Below, one piece after another: positions 43,927 through 52,622 of a DNA stretch of 64,000 bases (position 1 is its first letter; every line of letters starts with the position of its first letter). The stretch is from Phytophthora quininea. Taxonomy: Eukaryota > Oomycota > Peronosporomycetes > Peronosporales > Peronosporaceae. A model generated the notes under the pieces. The model saw only the letters and a list, made by a program, of their open reading frames with translations. It was not told where the DNA came from and made no database searches. Position numbers and translations under genes: made by a program. The DNA lies in contig JAAVTG010000001.1 in NCBI GenBank assembly GCA_011947345.1, forward strand, positions 1 through 64,000. Direction: 5' to 3'.

Positions 43927-45928
43927 TTAGACCCCGAATCGCTTAGTGATTTCAGCCTTTACGATGTCAGGGAGTTGCGCAGGGACAAAATGAGCGTTGA
44001 TGCAAGACCCGCCAGGAATGGGCTTGCAGCCTTGCTGAGATAGGAATCTCATGCAAAGCCGACGTGAATTCCCAGACGTGGAGTCAACTTGGGATGGCAG
44101 CTGGCGTAGTACATGTTTCGGGATTCGCCCAAACTTTTGCTTACCATGATCATAATACGGTAGCTGTTGCCGTGAACTGTGTGGAATGTCCCGTTGGACG
44201 GGAGCTGCCTCCACCCGTAATTCGTCTACTCGACGGTGAACTTTCACGAACATCAAGTCTCGAAGAAGGCGATCCTCGGTAGAGCACCGTTGAATGACCG
44301 AGCGGAAATCTCCTCGGCTTCCAATCTGTCACGGAAATCTTCAAGAACATCGTTCACCCAGAACACTAAACTGGAGAGCTCTTTGACCGACCATGTCACC
44401 AGTTTGATGGTTTCCTCGAGAAACTTAAAATTTCCTTCGACCGACTCAGTCAGTTCGGTACAACAAAACTCGCGCGTATAAGTCAGAAACACTCTTGTTG
44501 CATCCACGACGTCTTCGATGCATGTTGCCGGCGTTGCAGCAGCAAACTCTGTCGTGGCCGACATGTTATCAAAGTTAGAGCCGCCCGATTCAAGCCATGC
44601 CACGCGCTCATCACGCGAGAATCTGGCGAAATGCCTGATGGACAAGCCCCGGAACCAAACCTCATGTCGTAAACCCGTGTGCATACACCAGGAAGAGCCT
44701 TGAACGCCGCGTGCTCTGACCGAATCAAGCTTTTACAGAACAAGACAGCGGACTTACCTTCGTGCTTGGCTGATGTTATGCGGTCGTGGATAAGTACCTG
44801 GTCGTTCGATGGTACAAACGCATATTTAGAAGGAGCACAGGATTTCTTTGGCGCTGGAGATGATACCGTCCGCACTTGAGCTTCTTGGTCACGGACCAGC
44901 GCCTTGGAAACAGTCCCTTCTGTGCTGCGCTCATTACGAATACTTAAGAAGTGTTCCAAAAGCTCGGGATCGTCACCAAGCTTGTCAACTATCAGTGCAT
45001 CTTTATCTAGCGCGAGGCGTCGACGTGAAAACTTGGTGTGAGAAACTTCGGTTTCCCTTTCGTTGGTAGTATTACCACGTGGTCTCTTAGCGCGGATGCT
45101 TGAGGCCGCCGCGGAGTTCGGCTCATGACCCGCGCTTTCGGAAACATCTTGTGGTGAGTCATCGTCATCGGAGAATGGGTCGAATAGCTCATGCGCATCG
45201 TGAACGGAGGCACTGATTGAAGCTGCTCTTAAATTCTGCGGAAGGTTCGAAGGACGACAAAATGACTCACCCACGCTTCGAGGAATCGGTTGGTGATTTC
45301 CGTCAACGTAGTATGCGAAATCAACAGCATGTTGAAGAGGGAAGTCTAGATCGTCCCCCGACTTGGGGTCAATCCATTGACATAACTTGACCGGGTCGGG
45401 GACGCTATCCATCTCCAAAAACTCCCCGAGTATTTGAGAGAGAACATTGGAGCCGGACTGGCCATCCCGACCGAGTACATGAGCCAAAATGGAGCTCTCG
45501 AGGGCATGAATTTCACTTGTGCTCCAGTCATTGGTGTTAAACGTAATATGCTCAAGCAGAAGTGCTACCACTGGTCCCACAACTGAGATCTCGGACGCCT
45601 CAGCTACTAGCTCATGCCCACCCGACCTCATCGTAGTTGCACCATCAGAGACACTCACCACTTGACCGTAGTGAACTTGCTGGTCATTGATCGCGCTCAC
45701 CGGACGTCGAAGAAGGGACACTCGTCCTAATTGGTTGACTTCAGCTGCACGAACCACACGCTCCTCGGCAACGGAGCGGGCAAGCGTGCCTTCCCCTCCT
45801 TCAAAGCTACGATACTTGATCGTGTCTGCATCCAGCGAGACAACCCTCGCATAGAACGGTAGCTTGACATCTTGATCCACTAACTCGGGGGTGAGGTGAA
45901 GAAACGAGCGAGAGGTAAGTCGAACCAT
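43927..45928 (-). CDS. ORF1 (Gag-like) of the DIRS-like element
   Basis: The ATG at 45928 opens MVRLTSRSFLHLTPELVDQD. An N-terminal beta-rich region (FYARVVSLDADTIKYRSFEG, YGQVVSVSDGATTMRSGGHE) is followed by a helical segment (EIHALESSILAHVLG). A disordered, basic and acidic middle (RAKRPRGNTTNERETEVSHT) comes next, then a core with IRSEHAAFKALPGVCTRVYD and ARFSRDERVAWLESGGSNFD. The C-terminal zinc motif is LCMRFLSQQGC...GGSCINAHF. Two breaks, at CCCC 44647-44650 and GG 44278-44279, each heal with one base. It probably binds the element RNA. The same zinc tail occurs at 19.4-19.6 kb, and an N-terminal domain with similar layout is at 10.5 kb. Confidence 0.7.
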
Positions 45929-46206
45929 TCTCCCGGTGTTTGAAACTTGTAGTGAGATGCTTAAGCGCGAGAAGGCAAAATCGAAACTACTCGTGCGACT
46001 CCTACTCTCCTACGTTAGTTTCATCTTTTGCTGCCACCGCTCAAAAGCTATTTTCGATACTTCTCGAAAATAACCATGACCTGCACAACATGTGCCTCAA
46101 ATGTGATTCCGCGCTTGCGGATGGAAAAACCGAGACCTGCATCCGTCCGGTAAACATATATGCTACGGCGATTAGAAGGCATCAGAACTTGTGGTATCGA
46201 TGTTGA

Positions 46207-46283
46207 GAGAAGTTCTTTGACTCACAAAAAGGAGATGTTGTTCTCCTTTTCTTTTCTGCGTGGGACGAGTCAAAGTACTTCTC
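46207..46283. repeat. Nested hairpin
   Basis: The outer arms (46207-46223 and 46267-46283, 17 bases each, one mismatch) pair GAGAAGTTCTTTGACTC with GAGTCAAAGTACTTCTC. Inside them AAAAGGAGA (46227-46235) pairs perfectly with TCTCCTTTT (46242-46250) around a six-base loop. It lies about 280 bases upstream of ORF1 of the DIRS-like element. It could be a transposon end, a small MITE or a hairpin RNA source; the sequence does not decide. Confidence 0.6.
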
Positions 46284-46899
46284 ACATGTTTCCGTTGGTA
46301 AAAAGTATTGCAGGAGTTTTTGTTTTCTAGAACCCTAAAAACGAGTATTGTGAACGCGTTTCGCGAGCCGTCTTGCCACCAAAGTAGCTCGACTTCCGCA
46401 TGCGTCGGGTATGCTCTCTTCTACTATAAATGAGGATTAGTCCAAGCTAATTCAGAGCAGGAGTGGAGGTGGGCGGACGAAGCGAACCTTCCTACCGTGA
46501 GGAGCCACGGTATTCAAGCCAAGATGTTTTAAAGCCCGAGGTTCTCAACGCACAGCTGCGCATGAAGCCCTGAATGAGGTCCACGCAGGTCTTCGTGTTA
46601 GTGGCACTAACTTAGTGCCTGTGAAGACCACATAGGGACCTGGCGAAGAACCTAACTCGTTCCACGAGGCGGAGCCACATTGAACGCTACCAGGCAAGGA
46701 GAGGGGGTGCCGAAATGGGGATCTTACGCTGGTTCGCGCCTAAGGTCAAGTTGGAGGAAGTTTTTGCTGCTTATGAGGGAGAATGATTGAGGTTGCAGCG
46801 AAGACGTCCACTTTGTGACTACAAAGCTTCGGGCTCGTTAAAGTGGTGAATTAGCTCGTAGGGTCGGAGTTGGTGCGCACTAAGTATTGGGATGTTGGC
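46284..46899. other. Non-coding region with a TATA-like box and short ORF
   Basis: CTACTATAAATGAGG near 46421 looks like a TATA box, unusual for oomycete genes and more typical of a retroelement promoter. It is followed by a leader of about 280 bases and a 23-codon ORF (MGILRWFAPKVKLEEVFAAY, start 46716). I suspect a retroelement promoter and leader, but no terminal repeat pair was found. It is otherwise unassigned. Confidence 0.3.
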
Positions 46900-47050
46900 T
46901 TGTGCATGCGAGAATGTACTGCAGTTTCTGGTTGTGTAAGGATTAAAGTCAATGCACAAGATGAACGTGGCAGGACCGCGTTGATGTATCTTTGTGCGTC
47001 AGGAAAAATTGATGAAGCGATTCTGAAGCTTCTAGCTGTGGAGCCATGAC
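46900..47050 (+). pseudogene. Ankyrin-repeat fragment
   Basis: ENVLQFLVV, a stop, then VNAQDERGRTALMYLCASGK and IDEAILKLLAVEP followed by a stop. This resembles the units of the decayed ankyrin gene at 29 kb (LMHLCESGKANVEMLQFLVV). Only about one and a half repeats survive. Confidence 0.5.
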
Positions 47051-47495
47051 ATATATCCGCTATGAAAATATTGTTTATCGGTGACGAAAGCACCGCGACA
47101 AGCCGAGGATGGATATTGTTTTCAAGTCCTCTGCATAATCATTTGGCTAACTACCATCCATGGGACTGCCTTATTTGGGCAGACCAGACTACTGGAAGGA
47201 GCAACCGCAGACGTTATCCACAAGTCAACGGCCATGGCAAGCTGTCCACCGACCGCATCAAGATTACTTCGCTCATCTGTGCCAAGATCTCTTACCAGGT
47301 CAAATTACGTGCTGGTTGTGGAAGAAGACTGACAGAAAACGTCGTGCTCTGCGTCATTCGACTAAATGCACGGAGCATGTCATCCTCAACTAGTTCATGT
47401 CGGCGTATGGTTCTAGCGAAAATGATTGACACTTCAACGGATGGTGCCATTGCGCGCCCTGGTACTCTATTGAATGTATCGAGTCGAGTCTCGAC

Positions 47496-47507
47496 CATTT
47501 CCCAATT
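47496..47507 (+). promoter_or_regulatory. Oomycete core promoter of the third glycine-rich gene
   Basis: CATTTCCCAATT, identical to the core element before the other two glycine-rich genes, lies 56 bases before the ATG at 47564. Confidence 0.7.
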
Positions 47508-47563
47508 TGCATCGCCCGCATCACTTCCCAACCAACTCAAGAGAATTTCGTAATTTCTTCACA

Positions 47564-48084
47564 ATGAAGGTGTTCTCGATCATTTCTATCGCTGTGATAT
47601 TCTTCGCCATGACCTCGACGGCGGATGCGCAGCGTCGCCCCCGTTCCGAGGCATCTGCTGAGACGGACCTCACGAGTCAGTCCTCTGAGTTGAGTTTTAC
47701 TCCTGGCAGTGTCGAGCCTGAGAACAGTCTTAGCTCAGAAAGCTCTGGGTCGAAGCTCTGGGAACTGCCGATAACCAGAATGGTGGTGGGATTTCTGCTA
47801 TGGGAAGTAGCTCCTTTGGTGGTGGCAGCAGAGGCTCTGGATTCAGTGGAAGTAGTTTTGGAGGCTCGTGGAGTTGGGATGGATCCGGATCGTCCAATGG
47901 CGAGGATTTTGGAAGCTCAGAGAATGGTGTCATCGTCGGCGGCTTTAGTTTCCCAGGCAGCGGTGGCGAGCTTAGCAGCTCGGGGAACGGTGGCGGCTTC
48001 GGTCGATCAGGGAGTAAAGCTGCTACAGTGGTTCAGGAAACGACGGTGGCATTGGTGGATCAAACGGCGATGGAGGGCCATTGA
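47564..48084 (+). CDS. Secreted glycine-rich protein, diverged third paralog (frame broken)
   Basis: The signal peptide MKVFSIISIAVIFFAMTSTA and DAQRRPRSEASAETDLTSQS mark it as a paralog of the inverted pair. The frame breaks at GGG 47760-47762; one added G leads to GTADNQNGGGISAMGSSSFG and a Gly/Ser-rich tail. A second slip near 48020 would give GSGNDGGIGGSNGDGG and a C-terminus like that of the sisters (VAVSAL). The RRLR of the pair is RRPR here, so the motif is not conserved in the family. It converges on the right-hand inverted copy, about 225 bases away. Confidence 0.6.
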
Positions 48085-48309
48085 CTAACTAGGGTGAAGT
48101 CGCTGTGTCCGCTTTAACTGCTGTCGTCTCCTTGCTGCTTAAGGCTGAAGAAACGAATCTTCGTCCAGGATGTTGTGTGTATGTGTGGCTCGTACAGAAA
48201 TTTGATATAATTCTCCGGGCTTGCAGTCTATACGCATCGTACATATATTTGAGGCTCTTTCTGTCGAGCTTGAGCAACGCATTATTTACACATGACCCGC
48301 TTCCATTTT

Positions 48310-48912
48310 TTAAGCGGAGAGTGAGCTCGTAGCGACCGAACCCGTCGCAGGAGCCTTACCCGAGTTAGTCGACGATGGTTCACCTCCACTGACCGATCCA
48401 CCAAAGTTGCCACCGCTGATCGATCCGCCGAAGTTACCACCACCGAAACCCGAGCCACCAGCACCACCGGGGCCACCAAACGAACCTCCGACAGAACCGC
48501 CAAAGTGGCCACCGCCGAAACCAGAGCCGCCCTTGTGTTCACCGAACCCGTGACCTCCGCCCTGGTGACCGCCGAAGGAACCGCTGCTCATGGGCGGGAA
48601 GCCTTCGCCCGATCCAACGTTCTGCATGCCGTGGCCCGAGCCGCCGTGATTGCCGCGACCGGCACCACCGCCCATAGATCCGGCAGTGTGTTTGCCCGAG
48701 AAGGAGCCTTCCTTGTCCAGAGCGCCGAAGCTGCTCTCCGCCTCGACGTTGCCGGGCGTGAAGCTTGATCCGGAGCCCAACGCTGTGAAGTCTGTGCTCA
48801 CCGTGGCGTCCGTCTCAGCTGACGCCTCGGAACGTAGTCGACGCTGCGCATCAGCCGTCGAGGTCATGGCGACAAGCGCCATAGCGATAGCGAAAACCGA
48901 GAAGACCTTCAT
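48310..48912 (-). CDS. Secreted glycine-rich protein, right copy
   Basis: This is a 200-residue twin of the protein at 36.7 kb; the only residue changes noted are Ser to Gly (GRSNHGG/GRGNHGG) and Ala to Thr (APASGS/APATGS). It has the same signal peptide, RRLR immediately after the cleavage site, and Gly/Phe-rich C-terminal half. Its 3' flank differs entirely from that of the left copy, so the two would have different terminators and 3' untranslated regions. Confidence 0.8.
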   Translation of the reverse strand: MKVFSVFAIAMALVAMTSTADAQRRLRSEASAETDATVSTDFTALGSGSSFTPGNVEAESSFGALDKEGSFSGKHTAGSMGGGAGRGNHGGSGHGMQNVGSGEGFPPMSSGSFGGHQGGGHGFGEHKGGSGFGGGHFGGSVGGSFGGPGGAGGSGFGGGNFGGSISGGNFGGSVSGGEPSSTNSGKAPATGSVATSSLSA

Positions 48913-48969
48913 TGATCGAGTTGATTGGAGATTGCCTTGAGTTGGTGGGCGGGTGATGCGGACGAGGCC

Positions 48970-48981
48970 AATTGGGAAATG
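48970..48981 (-). promoter_or_regulatory. Oomycete core promoter of the right glycine-rich copy
   Basis: Mirror of the element at 36599-36610, 57 bases before the ATG at 48912. Confidence 0.7.
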
Positions 48982-49429
48982 GTTTGACGACTAGCGGAGA
49001 CTCGGATCGATTCATCGGGTTGAGAGAGCTCCGTGGTGCCATGCCATGCTCGACTGGAGCGAGTCAACACCGTCGCACTCTTGACGTATCGAGCACCTTC
49101 GTGAAAACCATACGGGCAATGGCCTTGACACGAACTCGTTGAAGACAACACGCCTGCTGTGTCTGGTCGAATGGCCCAGAGCTGCACGAGGATGACTGTC
49201 AGTCCTCTACGACAGCTACACGATGGCACTTTTCGACATGAGGTGAACACACACTCAATGCCCGTCCGGTTCGTAGAGGAGGCGATGACAAAGGGATCTG
49301 TTGAGCACTCCAGGCGGTTTGGCTCGCCAGCACGATCGCTCGGCTTGGTCGAGCAGTTGGGATGGTCCAAGCAACATCTCGTGGACTTGGCCAAAAGCTT
49401 TTAGACACATGACGGAGTGTCGAGCACGT

Positions 49430-49897
49430 TTCACCGTCAGATGTGTTGCGCGTAGGACTCTGAATGAAAAAATATTGACGAGAACCGATGGTTAATTCAG
49501 CATATAGATCCCCCCACCGAGGTCGGTTCTTGTTTTTACTTGGCTCTTGTGCTTTCCATTTCGTGAAGGCATCCGCGTGCGCGAAGATTCTAGCTCGACC
49601 TGAGGGTGGTCAGTTAGATACCCAAGCCAATACTTCCTGCGAGCGCAGCCATTTCTCGATTGTAGTGTATTGTGCTCAATGATTGCTATTTTAATAGATA
49701 TGTTACACCAACAGCGTCAGGTTTGTCCTCAAAGAAAGTAGATCGTGTACCGGTAATGCATGAACAAGACTCGAAAGTCTCACTGGCGCTGTTAATTTCG
49801 AGCCCTTTTCATGGTCAAGCGATGCCCCCACACACGGCTTATCAACCAGCACCTTAAGCATCGCAAGATGTCCACGTCCTGCAGCATCCCAAAGCTC
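49430..49897. other. Spacer with no recognised gene
   Basis: No coding signal was recognised between the inverted duplication and the ankyrin cluster. Confidence 0.4.
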
Positions 49898-50482
49898 CTA
49901 GCCAAGATATCGGCTAACGTTATCGTCGTAAAGAAAGCAAACCACGTCGGCTTGTCCATACCAAGCAGCTTGAAACAAACCTTGATTAGTGCAGCGCTCC
50001 GCTCGGTGCTCACATAGCCGCTTGACAACCTCCAGATGGCCGAAACGAAAGGCCAAGTTCATTGCCTCAGCTGTGCAGCCTTCATCATGATTCTCATGAA
50101 GCCACTGCACGATATCAAGACGACCATCACGCGATGCAATGCCCATTGCTTCGGTCGTACAACCTTCGCTACGGTTTTCGTGCAGCCACTTTACCACATC
50201 TAAATGACCTCCTCGAACTCCTTCATTCATTACATTCCTTGTGAAGTTGTCACTATAATGGTTGTGGAACCAATGCACTAAGGCAAGATTCCCACAACGA
50301 GCTGCACACTGCACAGTCCATTGTGAACTTGGTATATCACCATGGTAAGACATCCACCCAATCGCACTAAGATGCCCGTCAGCGGCAGGATTGCTAATAT
50401 AAAGGCCCGTGTATTTTCCGCGTGTAGCGAGCGTAGCGAACGGAACAAGCGGAATATGGGTTTTCCTGATGAAGGAAGGCAT
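49898..50482 (-). pseudogene. Ankyrin-repeat ORF (C-terminal part)
   Basis: This open frame of 194 codons has about five VKWLHEN-type repeats (GGHLDVVKWLHENRSEGCTT, DGRLDIVQWLHENHDEGCTA, FGHLEVVKRLCEHRAERCTN, WYGQADVVCFLYDDNVSRYL). They are closely similar in style to the intact gene at 31.7 kb. The N-terminus expected of that type is missing, and the upstream 320 bases are not ankyrin. The ORF is probably the 3' portion of a gene broken by an insertion. Confidence 0.6.
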
Positions 50483-50829
50483 TCTGCTTCAATTCCGGAC
50501 CAATCAACTGCTCTTGTCGGACAAGACTTCAAGAGGATAAAACTGCCGGAGTTTTGGCCAGCCGTTGAGCGACTCGCGTCGTCGCAGGCAGAGTTCTCCG
50601 TGCAGTCGTGGTTCATTTCGGTTAGAGCGTCGCAGGGAGCAGGTCACGCAACAGCCACCGCACCAAGTCTCCTGCGACAGCTCCTCGCCGCCCAAGCAGG
50701 ACCTGAAGCTCCGCTGCTTCGAACCATGCGGCGTGCCCAGTTTTTCAACCCTCCCACCATCCCTTTGGGCTGCTACTCGGCACCTTGCCTTCCACGCAAG
50801 GAACCTCATGACAATGGCCCATAACCGAA
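50483..50829. other. Non-ankyrin segment within the ankyrin cluster
   Basis: This stretch interrupts the ankyrin reading frames on both sides and has no recognised domain in any frame. It could be an inserted element; no terminal repeats were confirmed. Confidence 0.3.
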
Positions 50830-51253
50830 ATGAATCACTTTGCCCCCAATGCCTGTATGATTGATATGGAAATCCCATTTGTTCTTGTCGTCTTGATACC
50901 GATGCAGCCACTTGACGATATCAAGTTGACCTGCACATATCGAGCACTCCATTGCAATTGAGTAATGAGCCCTCGGTATTTTGTACCAGCCACTGCAAGA
51001 CTTGTAAATGACCGTTCTTCGTTGCGAGGTATGTAGCTCTTTGAGATCGGGTTTCACGCCAACTCTGATTTAACCACTGCACGATCTCCAGATACCCGCT
51101 TTGGGCAGCTTCATCCATAGTGCTAGGTGAGAAGCGCCGACGAGCATTAGTGTGCAGCAAGTGTAAGGGATGCCTATGCCCATGTCCTGCTGCCTCGTCC
51201 GGTGACAAGTCAAAGTCCGATTTCCACGGCCTCCGACCATTCTGCCTCCTCAT
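50830..51253 (-). pseudogene. Ankyrin-repeat fragment
   Basis: TMDEAAQSGYLEIVQWLNQS and LATKNGHLQVLQWLVQNTEG, then in another frame SICAGQLDIVKWLHRYQDDK. These are about three repeats, split by a frame change near 50970. Confidence 0.5.
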
Positions 51254-51699
51254 TCAAGATGTAAGCATGGTCACCACTTGCTGCTTTCTCTCGTCGCCTG
51301 CTTCCAATCAGGCAAAATGGCGTGGGAAATACCACTCCACAAACTCGGGATCGTTCTCAGCTACCCAGAGTTTCATTCCCGAGGACGATTGATTGAGAGC
51401 ATCTCAAATGGCAGTGCGAGACGTTTCTTGCTTAAATGGAGCACGATTGAACACCCACAGTACTACTACTTCTCGCCAGTTTCCCCATGGCTTGAGTAAC
51501 ACAATGCAGACGATATCCACTCGGATATTGCTGGAGAACCACCACGCCAGCTCCACATTGCTCGCCGCCTGTATTTGGTTCTCGAGTAGATCTCTACCAG
51601 CCGTGGTGCTGGGCTCAAATCGATTCTCCAACAGCCATCGTAGCAAAGTCCAGCTCTCACGTTGACTGCAGATTTTAAAGTAACTCTCGATATTCGAGG
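51254..51699. other. Degenerate stretch in the ankyrin cluster
   Basis: A minus-strand frame contains SCYDGCWRIDLSPAP-like and LENQIQAASNVELAWWFSSN segments that could be a worn repeat. Nothing firm was found. Confidence 0.25.
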
Positions 51700-51961
51700 C
51701 AGATTTACCTGCCAGAAAGCGCCGAGCCGAGCTCTGGTATCCACGGCTTACCGCGATCTCCAGTCAGAGAGGTCGAGAGTACGCAAAGGCGGGGTAAATC
51801 CTCAGCCATTCGAAAACTCGGGTTATAACGTCATCTGCAGATTGCGTGGAGCCCGTGGCCGTCCTCTTCAGCATCTTAGAAAAGAGCTTCTTCATCATAT
51901 CTTCAAAATACACACTCGATAAGGCATACGAGCTCTCTTCTTGCACCACCACTTTGACCAT
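51700..51961 (-). pseudogene. Ankyrin-gene N-terminal fragment
   Basis: DMMKKLFSKMLKRTATGSTQ, then SADDVITRVFEWLRIYPAFA. The FEWLRIYPAFAYSR ending resembles the lead-in of oomycete ankyrin proteins of this type, but the assignment rests on position and style only. Confidence 0.3.
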
Positions 51962-52069
51962 TGTGAACTATCCGTGGTCTGCCGCATGTCGAAATTTCTT
52001 ACCATAGGCCTGACTAAATCCATGTCAAAAGAAAGCAAACAACATCGACATACCCGTTCCAGCCGGCAA

Positions 52070-52515
52070 ATTTCATGGCCTCTTCAGTGCATCCTTCGTT
52101 TAGAGAGCCCTTTGACAACGTCAAAATGGCCGTTGCTAGCGGCGCTGTCCATATTTTTGTTGTGCAGTTGGTTCTTATGGAGCCACTTGACCTTGTCCAG
52201 TCGTCCCACAGAGTCTATTGCGTTTGTCGAGCAACCTTCAGTCCGAGTTTCATGCACTTCATTACGTGTAGATGACCTTTTCGAGCAGCTTTGTCCATGA
52301 CTTGAGGCGTGAATTGATCATGGAAAAATGCTCGTCGAACCACTTGACTAGGTCGAGATTTCCGCTACAGTGCTAGCAGCATCTATCGCAGCAGACACAT
52401 TGTCATGTGCATTGCCCCCATGATCGAACAACCACTGGACGACTTCGAGATGACCGTGTCCGGCAGCCAAAGAGAACAAATACTTGACAACATCAAGGTC
52501 AATCAATCTCATACC
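52070..52515 (-). pseudogene. Ankyrin-repeat fragment next to the AP-2 gene
   Basis: It starts at MRLIDLDVVKYLFSLAAGHG (ATG 52515) and continues HLEVVQWLFDHGGNAHDN. Further repeats in shifted frames are VMDKAARKGHLHVMK, GRLDKVKWLHKN and AASNGHFDVVKGL. The frame opens upstream to 52617, overlapping the AP-2 promoter and abutting its start codon, so the true 5' end is uncertain. Confidence 0.5.
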
Positions 52516-52582
52516 GGATGGATGTTGCCATGCCACGACCTTTGCAACGGTCGTGTCTGCACGATCTTCCAGCGGCGACTGC

Positions 52583-52589
52583 TCACTCC
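52583..52589 (+). promoter_or_regulatory. Initiator-like element of the AP-2 gene
   Basis: TCACTCC, in context GCTCACTCC, fits the oomycete initiator TCAYTYY. It lies 34 bases before the AP-2 ATG, a normal distance for these genes. Confidence 0.5.
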
Positions 52590-52622
52590 GAAAGTCTCCA
52601 AGCATCGAGAAACCCAAGCACC

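Larger units (their letters stand above)
39920..46206 (-). mobile_element. DIRS-like tyrosine-recombinase retrotransposon
   Basis: This element has the full DIRS order on the minus strand: ORF1 with a zinc motif (45928-43927), reverse transcriptase plus RNase H (43831 to about 41380), and a tyrosine recombinase (about 41374-40200). No integrase of DDE type, no protease and no methyltransferase were seen. The outer limits are approximate: I could not match terminal repeats between the two flanks, so the ends given are only the borders of neighbouring features. It lies between the arms of the inverted glycine-rich duplication. Confidence 0.75.
48308..49429 (-). repeat. Inverted duplication, right copy
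   Basis: This is the inverse of 36151-37272, containing the promoter and the glycine-rich gene. The downstream edge is the stop codon: after the shared GCTTAAAA the sequences are unrelated. The upstream edge fades through small indels near 49430-49465. Confidence 0.85.

Noticed and set aside
50342..50911. ORFs of 135-160 codons between the ankyrin fragments
   Set aside because: They occur on both strands over the same bases with no domain; treated as non-coding or part of an unidentified insert.
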